From: Salvelinus alpinus
Taxonomy: Eukaryota; Chordata; Actinopteri; Salmoniformes; Salmonidae
Direction of reading: 5' to 3'
Length of the DNA stretch: 64,000 nt
Assembly (NCBI RefSeq): GCF_045679555.1
Contig: NC_092091.1
Span: 16,478,572-16,542,571 of the forward strand
The notes beneath the pieces were generated by a model, which saw nothing but the letters and a program-made list of their open reading frames with translations, made no database searches and was not told the origin of the DNA. Positions 23,328 through 47,372 of the stretch are shown here, piece after piece; position 1 is the first letter of the stretch, and each line of letters opens with the position of its first letter. Position numbers and translations under genes: made by a program.

Positions 23328-24189
23328 GAGCAGTTTAACCCCCTGAAAAAAATACATGACAGTGTGAGGCATATTTATTTGGTTATCAATGATACAGTAG
23401 CCTATTGTTTTAAAGGAAGAGGGGCAGTGTTCAATCAATTCAACTTCTCCTGACAGCTGCTTTCCACCCCCACCTTGGCCCATGGTATAGATCAGTGGCT
23501 GAACTATTCAATGACCATCAAGAAAATCATCAACACATAATTGGTAAACAAACACATCTGACTACTTTTTTCTTTCTTTTTCAGACCTATACCATGGTGA
23601 ATATTGAAATACAAATGTTGGTGGCAAAGACTTTCTATTCAAGATGGTATGGACTTCAACAACTTTGGCCACCTTGTCAGCAAACCCTGTGAGGATATCC
23701 TGCAGTAGCACCTGTTATGAAAACAATATAATTCAGTTTATACCTTTCCTACCGCATTCAGTAGGTGACTTTTGAGAACTTCTTCAATGGTTATTTGTTG
23801 CTTTGTTTTGTTCTGTGTACTCACTTTGAGCTCCCCAGTTCAATTTAATCTTCAGACTTGTATTGGCTTACTTGTCAAAAGTATCTTTCACATATGTGTA
23901 TGTATATATGAATATGTTTTTTTACTTACTTTTACTTTTCCCCCCTTCATTTTATGCCATTGACAAACATTAGGTGAATGCATTTACATGTACCGCACAT
24001 GTATGTTGGAAATTATGCAGAAAGTGACATAAAACCAAAACCTAAGCTTTGAATTTGAAATGGTAACTCATGTAAATTGTTCTGGTTTGGGAAGTTTGAT
24101 CACTGAGCCTGTTAATTGTAATATCATGTTTATATTTTATTTTTCTTCTGGCTGTTGTTTGAGCCCCAAGATTATCCAAACATCTTCTG

Positions 24190-24600
24190 AATATAGTGTT
24201 AAAGGCACAATGCGGCCGTTTTTATATCAATATTAAATCATTTCTGGGTAACAATTAAGTACCTTACTGTGATTGTTGTCAATTAAAATGGTCAAAAATA
24301 AATAAATAGCTTCTTAGCAAAGAGCAATATCTCAAGCAGGAATTTAGCTAGGACTGTCTGGGAGGGGTCCGAGTGGGAGAGGAAAACTGGAAATGAGCTG
24401 TTAATGGCAGAGAGGTTTGGAACTCTTTCTTATTGGTATATTAACTCATTTACCACCTAGGCAGACCAAAACTCCATCCCACCAAAACAGGCTGAAATTT
24501 CAGACTGCCTTTTCAAACCGCTCTTACACTAAAAGGGCATTATCATAATTTTCACAGTATTACTCCAACCTCATAGTGTGGAAATATATACAGTATAAAA
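24190..24600. repeat. dispersed salmonid repeat
   Basis: Contains GTCTGGGAGGGGTCCGAGTG, CCAAAACTCCATCCCACC and TTACACTAAAAGGGCATTAT. The pattern is one I recognise as highly repeated in salmonids; the family is not certain. Confidence 0.45.
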
Positions 24601-25140
24601 CACAGGAAAATGTAAAATGTCTTTAAACGCTAGGCTACACTGGGTGAGGCATATTCTCTAAGCTTTTAAGCGAGTCATTTTTTTTTGTGCATTCATAAAA
24701 TATTGCATTGAAATGCCAAATGATTTTGCGGTAACTGAATCACCTGGTTACAGAACATTGATTGTGTCTATTGTATTAATAACTCTTTATCTCACACATA
24801 GTAACATTTTATCCTGCTATTTAACCATGATTCTGTTTTCAGTGCTGCACACTGGAGTTTTCCACCACCCTATTTATGTTACCAATGTAACATTTTAATC
24901 TTAAAAGACCCATCATTGTCATTTCTGCTTTTCTTGTTATTAAACCTTCATTTTTTTCTCTTACATGAAATAAAGTATTGTATACAATGACGTTTGTTTT
25001 TTATTAGCGCTTTTATCTGTCAATTTTAAGCAGCCCGACAAACGCTATCTGCAGTGGACAAAGGGAAAACTTGGAGACGAAGTGAAGTGGAAAGCGAAGG
25101 AGGGCAGTCAAATTTAACACTCCCTGCAATTAAGGCCTCA

Positions 25141-25225
25141 CAGCTGATACTGGAAGGTTCCTTGTCCTAATTTTAGGCTGAGAGCAGAGAGGAGGGCAGC
25201 CAATCACCTGCTCCCTTCTATAAGG
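25141..25225 (+). promoter_or_regulatory. candidate muscle promoter/enhancer: E-boxes, MEF2, CCAAT, TATA
   Basis: Within 85 bp: E-box CAGCTG (25141-25146), consensus MEF2 site CTAATTTTAG (25167-25176), CCAAT (25200-25204) abutting E-box CACCTG (25205-25210), and TATAAGG (25219-25225). The spacing resembles a compact muscle promoter on the + strand, 2.6 kb upstream of the tnnt3 first exon. Whether it starts a transcript or acts as an enhancer for tnnt3 or prr33 is unknown. Confidence 0.45.
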
Positions 25226-26556
25226 CTTGGTTCTGTCCTGTACAGGCAGGGTGCATCACGGTGACAGTAAATCACTGATGAGAAGGTACCTAAGGTGCAG
25301 CTTATGCATATCATCTAGAACCTGAGAGCATATATGGGTCCAATCACTGTACTGCAATCTGACACTTGTGCCTGTGGGTATACTGAACATGAGCAGTAAT
25401 TAAGTGACCTATGCAAATCCACCTTTTCAAACTTGTATAAACTACAGTGCAGTTAGATACTTTTGCTTTGACACTGTGAGGTCTGACTGGCAGACACACT
25501 TGGCCTGCAACCTACAGGTTCAAGAATTAACTAAGAGTGAAAGTGAACATTGAGCATTTGACCCCAGTGATGTCACTAGTGGTCATTGTGATGTGAGGTT
25601 TTTTTATGCACAGTAAACACATTCTATAATTGTAAGATTTTGACTCATATCTATTTAAACCTTGATGACTGTAAACCTTTAAAAGTTTAAACCTTGATAG
25701 TTGTATTTAGATTTTAAAGGAATGTGATAGGCCTACAAATCAGGATATTATAGTTCTCTCGCAGCATTCCGTCTTTCACTTAAATGGTTTTTCCATGTAG
25801 GTTTGTATGTTTTTGGCCTCTACTAGTCTAACTCAAATGCAGTCCACCACTGATCATGTTTTAAAGGGCCCACTCTGCAACAGTAAGACAGACTGGACCT
25901 GCAACATGAGAGGAGGTCATCCTTTTAAGGCTCTTGTAGGTTAGGCATTTGGAGCACCTCCAAGATGCAAGTTCAAAAGAGGAAAGGGTAATAATAGCCT
26001 AGCAATAAAACCATGCATCACAATGGCTTTTTGGTGTCCACCATCTCCCAACCCCTAAAAAACATGCACATGCAGTTAGTTTATGAGTTAATCACATAAT
26101 CAGTAAAGATCTAAAAATATAACATAATTGAGCTTACCAGGTTATGCTTCTTACCGTTAACCAACACACTCCCGACAGGGGAGTCCCCTTACAATGAGAA
26201 AAACAAAAAAACATTCAACTTAAAACACTTAGTAAAAGCTTGTATTTCAACAGTTAACATGCTAACACCCTGTGTTTTCATAAGTTCATAGGTTAACATA
26301 TACTTGCAGGAGTATCAGAACATAAACCATTATTGTTTTAAGCATTATGATATCTCGATCCAGTTTAGATACCTGGAACGCAACACACTAAATATATTAA
26401 AACACATGCAACAGTGTGCATGCCCGTCTCTAAGCCCCACTTCCCAATTTAATGACGCTTTGACATTACATTCAAAATCCCTATGGTCAGATAGCTTTAG
26501 CCACAATGGCTACAGTATAGAGTACAACCTTTTGGGGGCTGGCTGTAAAAGCTCTA

Positions 26557-26578
26557 CCCCCCCCCCCCCCCCCCCCCC
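26557..26578. repeat. C22 homopolymer tract
   Basis: 22 consecutive C followed by TCCCTCCCCCCTCC. On the - strand this is a G22 tract about 85 bp inside the putative first intron of prr33. Confidence 0.95.
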
Positions 26579-26663
26579 TCCCTCCCCCCTCCTTGTCAAT
26601 AGCATAAACACGTTACTACGAGCTGTCTCGACAAGTATAAAATCGTAATTGCAGTGTGTTTAC

Positions 26664-26800
26664 CTGTGTGACTGCTACTTGGGGGTCGGCCGGCTGCTGC
26701 CTGCTTGTCCCGGCCCGGATTGTCAGAGCGGGAGGCTCATGTTGAGCACAACTATACACCCTTCCTACATATGGAAGGGCCAGTCTCCATGGCAGTCCAA
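26664..26800 (-). promoter_or_regulatory. possible prr33 first non-coding exon and promoter
   Basis: On the - strand, CACAG|GTAAACA at 26664/26663 is a good splice donor. Above it are a GC-rich stretch (26670-26735), a weak TATA-like GTGTATAG near 26757, and an E-box CATATG near 26770. Together with the acceptor at 23345 this would make a non-coding exon 1. Inferred only; no transcript evidence can be seen. Confidence 0.3.
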
Positions 26801-27748
26801 AAATATAACCTGAGCCTTTTGCTCAGAATGTGCTCCGTCGTGACAGTGCGCTAGCTGCGACCGTCAGCCAGGCAGGGGGTGGCCACAGCACTTTAGATAT
26901 CACCACCCCTCGCTACCGCGACCAGATGCTCCTCTGAAAAATAATATTTCAGAGTGGCGCCCCCTGCAGGAGAGCCTGAGCCATCTCAACCAGCACAGGA
27001 AGTTTAGCTCTACCAATTCTGATCAAATTGTTTGCCAATTAAAGCTGCTGGGTAGAGTAGAAAAATGGTCCACCTACTTTTTTATTTTATTTAACCTTTA
27101 TTTAACTGGGCAAGTACTAAACCAGTCCAATCAAGCACCCATGACACAGGAGATGAGGAAAATTCTTATTTTTGCAATTCTGTAAGGTGCTGGTGAAGCT
27201 AGCAAATTAGAAACATTCTCAGCATGACAGGTAGTTCTTGCCCTGGTGTGAATCTAATTCACACTAATACAAGAAATGGACACCGACACATATCTTACCA
27301 TCATAGCCTGTTTATGAAGTTGAATTAGACCAACAGGTCAGTCAAAATACTATTTTAAAACTGCTGAAGACCTTGATAGTTGATTCAGCAAATAATGTCA
27401 AGGGTTGAGTACAGTAACAGTTACACAGACTGTCCACAGATCCTGTCCTCCTTTGATCGGGCCATTGACATACATTGTGTTTATGTATCTATCTAAGCTC
27501 CCTGTCCCGTGGAAAAGAAACAAGTCCACCATCTGATTGCCTCACTGACGTTCCTGTCTTGTTTAACTTTTAAGTTATTTTTGCTTGCCTAACATGACGG
27601 CAAATATAGCAACAGGGCTATCTTAGCTATCCCTCTCCCAACTTAAGGCCTCCCTCCCTACCCCACAATCCATCCATCTCCTTATTGAGTGCCGGGTCTA
27701 AGACTTCGAGACATCCCACCCGCGGCCTCGCCTCTTACGGCTCCTTGG

Positions 27749-27876
27749 CCAATAGGGACCCCCCGTGGATCAAGTGTCACTATAACAGAAGGACATAATC
27801 AGGGTGGTAATTCTGCAGAACCTTACAGCCAGTCTCGGCCACCAGGGAGCTCATTTCTTCTGTACGCTTTTCTGAG
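27749..27876 (+). promoter_or_regulatory. tnnt3: tnnt3 core promoter and non-coding exon 1
   Basis: CCAAT at 27749-27753, E-box CAAGTG at 27771-27776, and TATAACA at 27781-27787. A putative transcription start is near 27810, and the splice donor CTGAG|GTAAGAG puts the end of exon 1 at 27876. Exon 1 then has no ATG in use, as is usual for troponin T genes, where translation starts in exon 2 (here 30081-30120). The start site itself is inferred from TATA spacing. Confidence 0.65.
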
Positions 27877-30080
27877 GTAAGAGAGAGAGAGAGAGAGTGT
27901 GAGAGTGAGAGGGGTTGGAAGGAAGAGAGAGAGAGGGAGTGAGTGAGTGAGTGAGTGGGTAGAACAAGAGAAGGAGAGAGTGAGAGAGAGAGATAGAAAG
28001 ATTAAGATCAAGTGCAATGTTAAGAGCTCAGGGCCCCCCTAGCTGTCTCCTTTCAAGAACAGCTAAATCGACACGTGCAAAATCACTGCCACTGTGTTAA
28101 AACACTCAGGCTTTAAAACAGTCGGCTGCTCCGTGTTGAGGTCAAGGGTGAGAAGGACCCACCCAGGGGGATAGGGACAGGTGAAAGGAACATACAGGTT
28201 TCTATAAAAGCTTCTATCTTGACTTGATCAGTAGAGGGTGGGTGTCTCTTTTTGCTTTGACATTTGGAGTTACAGTAGGCTACATTGAATAGGTGGAATG
28301 TTCTTAGAACATCATTCTTGAAAGCCACTGGACATGTAGAATGACTTGAGACAAGTGTCAATGTTATGTGTGATGAAATGTTCGTATAGGTGTGAAAGTA
28401 TGGTGTTGTTGTTCTTGTTGTAGTATCTGCTATGAGCTGGTAGCTGTTGATGGATTAAGCTGTAAAAGTGACTTAAGCGGTGAAAGGGCCTTGGGTGCTA
28501 CAAAGTCCCTGGGGTGAGCCCCCTCTCCAACTGGCTATCGTAAGCCTGGGATTTACAAATGGCCCTCTAAAACTTGTAGCTATGTTGTGGAGCTGATCCA
28601 ACGGTTTAAGTAACAGGTAAGGCTAAGATGAGGGAATGTAAAGATATGCTCAAAGCTACCTCAATGTTAGGGTTGGGAACAGTATTGCTAGCACTATACT
28701 GGTCTTTTGTGAGATGGTAAACAGATAGCTGGACAGATATCTGGTGAATAGATATGTTTGAGTGTATGTCGCAGCAAAGTTGGAGACAGTCTCATAGAGA
28801 GAAAGGTGTGACATTTGATAGTTTATGTTATCCAGGATCCCCCGTGAACTAGGATAACATGGTGGTACATTAAGCCTTCCATACTTAGGATAAACACATA
28901 GACACTACTATCGTTACAGTGCCCATTGAACTATAGTCTGATTTGTGAAATCAAGCCAGAAATGTATAGGTATCAGAATAGGATTGGGATTTCAAGAAAC
29001 AACCTTTGACTTTCCGTCTTTTACATTATCAAACAGTGTGATGTACTTTCATTATTCCGCTTTACCCCATTTTTGTTTTTCATCTATAACAAGTTAATAT
29101 GTCACCATGGAATCAGAGAAAAGTGGCTGAAATGCATATGTGAGGGAGAAGTCCGCATAAGGAAATTAAATTAGAATTACTGATACTATTCCAAGAGAAA
29201 GAACCTGATCTGTGCTTTGGAAATCGGATCCTGGACATGTTTCTCAGAGACATTTGCAGCTGTCTGTTTGGGAATAGTCATGATGTGTGAGGAGGCCTCC
29301 AGGGTAGCCTTTACAAATGCAAAGGCTAATGCAATGTAAACATCCTGGTAATGTATGCTAATCAATTCAAAATGCATACTTTTCATCATATTATGATACT
29401 TTGTCTGACAAGATAACAATAAGTTGCAAAACTAAATCAGAAGCAAAAGCCCACTGTATACAGACGTCAATTCAACGTCGATTCCACGTTGGTTCAACGT
29501 AATTTAATTGAAATTGTGTGCCCAGTGGGAGGTAGCCAATGGCCTACTAAAATTGGCCTATAAGTGACAGAATGCCTTGAAAATGTTGATAAAGAACTAG
29601 GGCATCATGTTTCTAAAGATAGGCATTTCCTAGCACCTATGTTGAGGCATGGAATTTGACCAAGAGATTAAGTTAACTTGAGGGCCAGGGGAGGGGAGAG
29701 GGAGGGGAGGGGAGGGGAGGGGAGGGGAGGAAGGAGACATAAATATGTGTATGGGGGTCCCATTTATCGTCTGAGAAGCAGAATTGTGAGTGTGTTGAAT
29801 TTCAGTCTTTTCCCATTTCCTAACACTAATTATAAAACAGTTCTCAAAAGGTTGTGATTCAAAAGCATGCCCTTTATAAATCCTGCACATTGTTCCTGTA
29901 ACACAATTTCTCAAAAAATGTTGGTGAAATGTTATTCCATTAGGATTGGGTTCTGGTAAAGGGAGAATACATTTTAGAGCCCGGGACCATAACCCCATGC
30001 TGTAAATACTGCTAGTGACTTGAGCGTGGCCTCCTTGGTGTCTTAGTGAAAGTGTCTCTCTTTCTTCCCTTGTACCTCAG
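27877..30080 (+). other. tnnt3 intron 1
   Basis: No coding signal. It holds an AG-rich microsatellite (27879-28000), a repeat fragment with CAACGTCGATTCCACGTTGG (29465-29530, a known salmonid repeat arm) and a GGGGA pentamer array (29690-29730). Confidence 0.6.
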
Positions 30081-30100
30081 GTGCAAAGTCCACTGTCAAC

Positions 30101-40342
<10,242 letters not shown>

Positions 40343-40640
40343 ACGGTCCCGTTCTGCTGCTTGGAGCCCAGACTGCCACTGTACTACCGGACACAGGCCT
40401 AATGCAGCAACAACAACACACACTTACGCTAAAGTCATGGCTCAGACAACTAAGTTTTACTGTTTGCTTATTCACCTAAGACGTGCCTCAGTCTACAGCA
40501 CGGAGCCATTAGCTGCTGTTGTGGGAATTATCCCTCTTGCTTTCTCGCCCTGGACTGTTTGGTTCTCAGTATTTTTGTAAATAAAGTGTGACTCTTCAAC
40601 TTTGTCTGTAGATGTGTTATTAACCAAACCCTCAATAAAA
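40343..40640 (+). terminator. tnnt3: tnnt3 3' UTR with poly(A) signal
   Basis: AATAAA at 40580-40585, about 240 bp after the stop codon, followed by a GT-rich stretch (TTTGTCTGTAGATGTG). This is a normal vertebrate cleavage/polyadenylation layout. Confidence 0.7.
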
Positions 40641-42299
40641 AAACACTATTTTTTGCAATGTAACTTTAAAGTAATTTGTTCATATTAAAAATGATTTCCA
40701 CTCTAATAAAAGGCAGAATGTTGTTGTGTTTGCAAGAGTAGACCTAGATTAACTTGTGGAAAGTGTTAGCCCTATGTTAGAAGAAATATTGCATTAATAT
40801 GAAGGTTTCTTCAACATCCCACCCCACCATTCTGAGGGAAAATGCTAACATTTGAAATGACATCACAATTAGATTGAATTAGATTGTAACCTAGATTGAA
40901 AGGAGCAAACACTGTTCTGGTATGTAACTATGGAGGGTGGAGAGTGGCAGTTTGAAAAAGCAATGCTTTTGTGAAAATGTTAAATACATTTTTATTATCG
41001 TATCAGTGCGCATTAAATAGGCCACAATTACATTGAAAAGTTTAAATGAAAATAGAAAATGGTTGGAAATTGTAAAAATAAATTCTAAATAAAAATGGTA
41101 AATGGTAAACAGAAAAAGCCAAATGGTAAACAAAGAATCGCAAATGCAAAGTGGAATTTCAAGTGTCCCAATTTCCCAACTACCCAATTAAGCATTTTCG
41201 CTTTTCAATTTCCATTTTAATTGTATGCAAATTTCAGGAGCGCAACTCCGCACCCCCATGTAGTAGTACATCCTAGCCATGTCAGCTCTCTTTGCATTGA
41301 TTTTAGACTAGTGTAACCAACACACAGGGTGCGAACCAACCCAGGTCTCCTGCGCACCAGAAAAGCATAGACCTGCTAAGCTGAAGCCTCGGGGAGCCAA
41401 TGCAACTCTTCAGGTCTCAGGCAAGGTTAGGCCTACTCATCATGCATGTGTGGAAACTGAATCACCTCAGTTACAATTCACCATCCTTTGACCTACTCCT
41501 CACAGAGACCCATCTGAGCCATGGCACAAATATGACTGGCAGGGTTAGAATAAGGTTGTTCTGCACATCAGAAGAGCAGATTAGTCCGCTAAAAGCCTAT
41601 AGCCATTGCACCTTTTCAGGTATCAGGCAAGGTTACTCATCATGCAAACAACTAACCAGGAAGAAGTGGTTCTATGACCATGCACATGTAATGAGGGCAA
41701 TTCCAAGGAAGCAGAATTATTTATTTTAATTTTTTACAAACCATAAAGAAATGAAAATTGTACAAAACATATTTACTTGAAGAACAGTGTAGATGTAGTT
41801 TGGTAACAGAATGATGGTTTGTGGTGTTTGTGCCGTCATACAGTTACCAAACTTTGTATCTGTACTGTTCTTCAAGTAAATATGTTTTTGTAAGTTTAAC
41901 TTAAAATGAAAAATCTGAGTCTCAGCATCATTTTGTTAGCGTGGAATTGCCCATGAGTAACTTTGCCTAGTGTTCATTTTCTGCTAACCATTTGACATTT
42001 TCTGTTGACCATTTACTATTTTATTTAAAATTTCTGATAACCGTTTCAACAATTTCAATTAACCATTTTCAATATTCGCATTTCAATAGCAGAGGTGCAT
42101 AAATATGGCAGCTCCAATGCACTTACCACAAATGCCTTGTTTGCTAAATTCGCTGTATTGTACATTGCTCTCCTTTTTTGTGTTTTCATTAGCACAGTAT
42201 AGATGATCCCAGTTCTAACTCCATGATGACGGCCATTTTAAAAAACGAAAAAGTATAATCTGATTATTTGTTGGCGTGTTGAACCATGTCGCACGCCGT
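40641..42299. other. intergenic, no gene recognised
   Basis: AT-rich sequence with many AAATGGTAAA/TTAACCATTT words in both orientations. It has two partly similar blocks (about 41400-41450 and 41600-41650, both CAGGCAAGGTTA) and an inverted repeat at 41764-41887. No coding or splice support. Confidence 0.5.
41764..41887. repeat. imperfect inverted repeat (hairpin)
   Basis: The left arm AACATATTTACTTGAAGAAC plus AGTGTAGATGTAGTTTGGTAAC pairs with the right arm GTTACCAAACTTTGTATC plus TGTACTGTTCTTCAAGTAAA. The loop is about 40 bp. Probably a MITE. Confidence 0.8.
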
Positions 42300-42329
42300 A
42301 GTTTAAAAACTGTATCAAGGGATGATAGA

Positions 42330-42790
42330 GGCTTTCCCCAATGACCCAAAACATGTCAAACAAAAATGTGAGGAAGATCTGGTAGAAGCTATTGATGATG
42401 ATGAATGGATACAGATATGTTTGAATGCCCAGTCATGTTCATATCTTCTCAGACATAAATTACTGCAGTTTAAGGCCGTCCATAGAACATAGTGACACTG
42501 AAATACATGCACTCAGAAATGTTATTCCTCTGCTGGAGATGTAAAACACAAAAGGGGACATATTTGCATATGTTATGGTCTTGTGAAGGCTTGTTGAATT
42601 CTAGCAAAGAGCATGTACTTTTATCTCAGCATGTCTAAAGGTTCTCCCTTCTCCCTGTTTTTGTTTGCTTGGAATTGTTGATACTGGAAGAAGATCTGAA
42701 GAAACTGTGCAACCAAGCATTTATAGTGGCTAAGAAATGCATTGGCATTAATTGGAAGGTTGGTTATCCTCCCACAATGTGAAGTTATGT
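42330..42790 (+). pseudogene. L1-type LINE relic, C-terminal end of the ORF2 protein
   Basis: Reading across frame changes gives EEDLVEAIDDDEWIQI, then RHKLLQFKAVHRT, then LCWRCKTQKGTYLHMLWSC. These match the region after the reverse transcriptase in vertebrate L1-like elements, including the Cys/His motif CxxC...HxxxxC. Stops and frameshifts show it is dead. Only this fragment is visible. Confidence 0.7.
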
Positions 42791-42859
42791 ATTCTAGATT
42801 TGATTTATTACCAGACTAAGGGTATACTGGGCAACTTTCATAAGATCTGGATGCCTTAT

Positions 42860-43900
42860 ATGCAATGCAGAAAATAGAGAGGCAACAAAGAGACCAAAGA
42901 TAACCCTGAAGGAGCTGCAAAGCTCCACAGCGGAGATTGGAGTATCTGTCCATAGGACCACTTGAAGCCGTACACTCCACAGAGCTGGGCTTTACGGAAG
43001 AGTGGCCAGAAAAAAAGCCATTGCTTAATTAAAGAAAACAATAAGAAAAGACATTTGGTGTTTGCCAAAAGGCATGTGGGAGACTCCCCTAACATATGGA
43101 AGAAGGTACTCTGGTCGAATGAGACTAAAATTGAGCTTTTTGAAATCAAGGAAAACGCTATGTCTGGCGCAAACCCAACACCTCTCATCACCCCGAGAAC
43201 ACCATCCCCACAGTGAAGCATGGTGGTGGCAGCATCATGCTGTGGGTATGTTTTTCATCGACAGGGACTGGGAAACTGATCAGAATTGAAGGCATGATGG
43301 ATGGCGCTAAATACAGGGAAATTCTTGAGGGAAACCTGTTTCAGTCTTCAAGAGATTTGAGACTGGGACGGAGGTTCACCTTCCAGCAGGACAATGACCT
43401 TAAGCATACTGCTAAAGTAACACTCGAGTGGTTTAAGAGGAAACGTTTAAATGTCTTGGAATGGCCTATTCAAAGCCCAGACCTCAATCCAATTGAGAAT
43501 TTGTGGTATAACTTAAAGATTGCTGTACACCAGCGGAACCCATCCAACTAGAAGGAGCTGGAGCAGTTTTACCTTGAAGAACGGCCAGTGGCTGGATGTG
43601 CCAAGCTTATAGAGACATACCAAAAGAGACTTGCAGCTGTAATTGCTGTAAAAGGTGGCTCTACAAAGTATTGACTTTGGGGGGGTGAATAGTTATGCAC
43701 GCTCAAGTTTTTAATTTCTTTGTCTTATTACTTGTTTGTTTCACAATTAAAAAAAAATTGCATCTTCAAAGGGGTTGGCATGTTGTGTAAATCAAATTAT
43801 ACAAACCCCCCCCCAAAAAATCTATTTTAATTCCAGGTTGTAAGGCAACAAAAGAGGAAAAATCCCAAGGCGGGTGAATACTTTCGCAAGCCACCGTACC
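42860..43900 (+). mobile_element. Tc1/mariner copy C, 5'-truncated
   Basis: A third Tc1 family. The transposase region is followed by GGGGGTGAATAGTTATGCAC and by the right terminal repeat ending GGGTGAATACTTTCGCAAGC at about 43898. No matching left terminal repeat precedes the transposase, so the 5' part is lost. Confidence 0.8.
42870..43675 (+). pseudogene. Tc1-family transposase pseudogene (copy C)
   Basis: Segments in several frames: helix-turn-helix remnants from 42870, NETKIELFEIKENA at 43120, then an uninterrupted stretch 43213-43551 with [23 protein letters not shown] and [15 protein letters not shown] stop at 43549-43551 interrupts the conserved C terminus, which resumes and ends GGSTKY before TGA near 43674. 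The first catalytic Asp is Asn (SNETK in place of SDETK). Inactive. Confidence 0.8.
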
Positions 43901-44404
43901 TATTTAGGCAATCCCTAGCTGCTGGGCTGCTGAGTCCTGGCCTTGGGGGTCTGCCGTCCTGTGGGTTGTCACTCTGGCCTTGGCTTAACACACCCGAAAC
44001 CAATAATGAATGTTTCACTAAGATCCTAAAGCTGAGTGTGGTGTTTTGGGTTGGGGCTCTGCAGAGTGGTGGACTCCTAGGGACAGGATGGGGCGACCCA
44101 GCTAAATTGTGTGCAAGTAAAGTAAAAAGAGCTCTACAGTACGATTAGGCCTATTAATTATAAATTATTATATGGAGGATTTGCTGTGATTTGCTGTTTT
44201 AATGTATATTTAAGGTGTATGGGGGGGGGGTTTGTTCCCAAACCTTTCCTTTAAAAATAATTAAGGTGGGAACTGGGAAGGAAATTGTGTTGAGAGAGAG
44301 TTGAGTTATTGACTAGACTGGTGGGGGTCGGACGTGCAGGTGGCTCGGCCTGGCTGGTCTGTCTGGCTGAAATTTGATATAGAGGATGTCTTAATAAAGA
44401 CAAT
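43901..44404. other. intergenic, no gene recognised
   Basis: GC-mixed spacer with a G11 tract near 44221 and no supported coding frame. Confidence 0.4.
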
Positions 44405-44723
44405 CAGAAGTCTTTGTATTTTATCAAGAGTTGTTTATTTGTTAGGCTATTGGTTAAAAGTGCAACACAATTTTTTTCTTTAATTACCTTTGATCTAATT
44501 CAGTCTTATTAATCAGTTAAACATATTTAATAAGGATCTCATACTTAGCTTGATGACTGTGGGCATTTTTGCTTACTTTTTGTTCTAAATAAAGACAGCA
44601 TATTGGACTGTGTAAAATGCAGAAAATTTGCTTTAGATGCCCAATAAATGGGAGACCCCCGCCAGGTTATGTCCCCCCACTTCTAAAACCAAAGTGGTTC
44701 CCCTGCCTACTACAGCAAGTCGA
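44405..44723. repeat. 319-bp sequence, parent-like copy of a local duplicate
   Basis: Starts CAGAAGTCTTTGTATTTTAT and ends CTACTACAGCAAGTCGA. It is nearly identical to 45896-46215, in the same orientation, 1.49 kb away. No target duplication is visible around this copy. Confidence 0.9.
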
Positions 44724-45895
44724 CGGCGCTCGGCACATACAGCCCAGACAGTTTTGCCCATGTGCAACTATTTTTGTGACGAGATTACAGCCAGCTAGGT
44801 GTTCATCTCTCAAAAGAGCACAAGACCATGAGATTTTGCAGCAAGCCCGCCATAGTAAATTGCCTATAGATCCATTGTTATATAAGCGACCGTACTATAG
44901 GCCTATATTTCCGCTGAGTAGAGACTGTCTACTTTGCTATCGCCTTATTGGCCTAGTTGAATTATTGCTCCGGGCTTTTGATTTGCAGTACACAATCTGA
45001 ACTCGTGATGACGCTACTGCTATCTCTGCTCAAACGTTCGACCCATAAGGGCCAGCGACTCACTCTGCTCACTTCTCAGCCAAAAAACACAGATGTATGT
45101 TTCCTTTCGCTTCTGTTCAAGATTTGTTTTTGCTGTCATTCACTTTTGAACAAGACAAGAAATAAAGGCAAAAACAATCATGTTAACACAGCTCATAGTA
45201 CTTTTCCATTAAAGTGTATTTATTCTAATTGGTTATAATGTTTCAAAGATAGACCATTGCTATAGGTCAAATCGGACCTAATGTTGTTTTTGCATTTGAC
45301 TATAGATAGCCAAACGGTCTTATTGAATAACTGATTGAAATGATAAATAGCAATGCTTTGTACATCTAGCTTGCTAAATGTCAGTCAGACACGGAATAAC
45401 ATGCATATGTTAAAATAGTTTTTTAGGGATAGCATCAAAAAGAAGAAAGGCTCTAGGTTTATAGGCCGAAAATATTATTCTTGGTTTATTTTTAATCTAT
45501 TTTCATAACTTGTACTCCTTGCGTGCATATTTAACATACATATAAGTAACGTTTTCTTTTGGAAATTAATTCACGAATACAGATAGACCTATGGAAATGC
45601 CATAATAGAATGGAGAGAAAAACATTGTAGACTAGGCATATACTGTCAATTTATTTGTGTGAATTGAAAAAGAGGAAACCTTCGTAATCATTTAAAATGT
45701 TGTGCTACGGCTAAACAATATATGTTTTATATTAAAGCATAACATGGATTTTTGTGCAAATCTCCATTCGACATCAATGCATGATTTATGCAACAGTTAG
45801 AGTTGCACGCACGCTAGTAAGTATTCCGGCCCTGCGTTGATAGGCCTAATATCCCTTAAAATAACCTCTCTTATAAAATAATGTGTTAGACATAT

Positions 45896-46215
45896 CAGAA
45901 GTCTTGTATTTTATCAAGAGTTGTTAATTTGTTAGGCTATTGGTTAAAGGTGCAACACAATATTTTTTATTTAATTACCTTTGATCTAATTCAGTCTTAT
46001 TAATCAGTTTAACATATTTAATAAGGATCTCATACTTAGCTTGATGACTGTGGGCATTTTTGCTTACTTTTTGTTCTAAATAAAGACAGCATATTGGATT
46101 GTGTAAAAATGCAGAAAATTAGCTTTAGATGCCCAATAAATGGGGGGACCCCCGCCAGGTTATGTCCCCCCACTTCTAAAACCAAAGTGGTTCCCCTGCC
46201 TACTACAGCAAGTCG
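45896..46215. mobile_element. 320-bp inserted duplicate flanked by 16-bp target duplication
   Basis: A copy of 44405-44723 with a few differences. It is bracketed by AATGTGTTAGACATAT at 45880-45895 and again at 46216-46231, a perfect 16-bp direct repeat. Flanking repeats of this length are typical of target-primed (LINE-driven) insertion. I recognise no SINE promoter in it. Its mechanism and any family membership are inferred. Confidence 0.75.

Positions 46216-47372
<1,157 letters not shown>

Larger units (their letters stand above)
23346..26640. other. prr33 5' intron and intergenic sequence
   Basis: No coding exon is recognised. The region holds a dispersed repeat (24190-24600), a muscle-type regulatory cluster (25141-25225) and a C22 tract (26557-26578). 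If prr33 exon 1 is at about 26664-26745, all of this is its first intron. Confidence 0.4.

Noticed and set aside
41330-41399. Possible tRNA-like sequence on the - strand (TTAGCAGG and GGTTCGCACCC boxes)
   Set aside because: Boxes are present but the arms do not form a convincing cloverleaf; probably a worn SINE head, not a tRNA gene.
44617-45000. 127-codon ORF
   Set aside because: Starts inside the duplicated 319-bp segment and crosses unrelated sequence; no domain and no splice support.
44405-46215. The two 319-bp direct repeats as LTRs of one 1.8-kb retroelement
   Set aside because: No TG...CA ends, primer site, polypurine tract or coding region between them, and the 16-bp duplication flanks the second copy alone.
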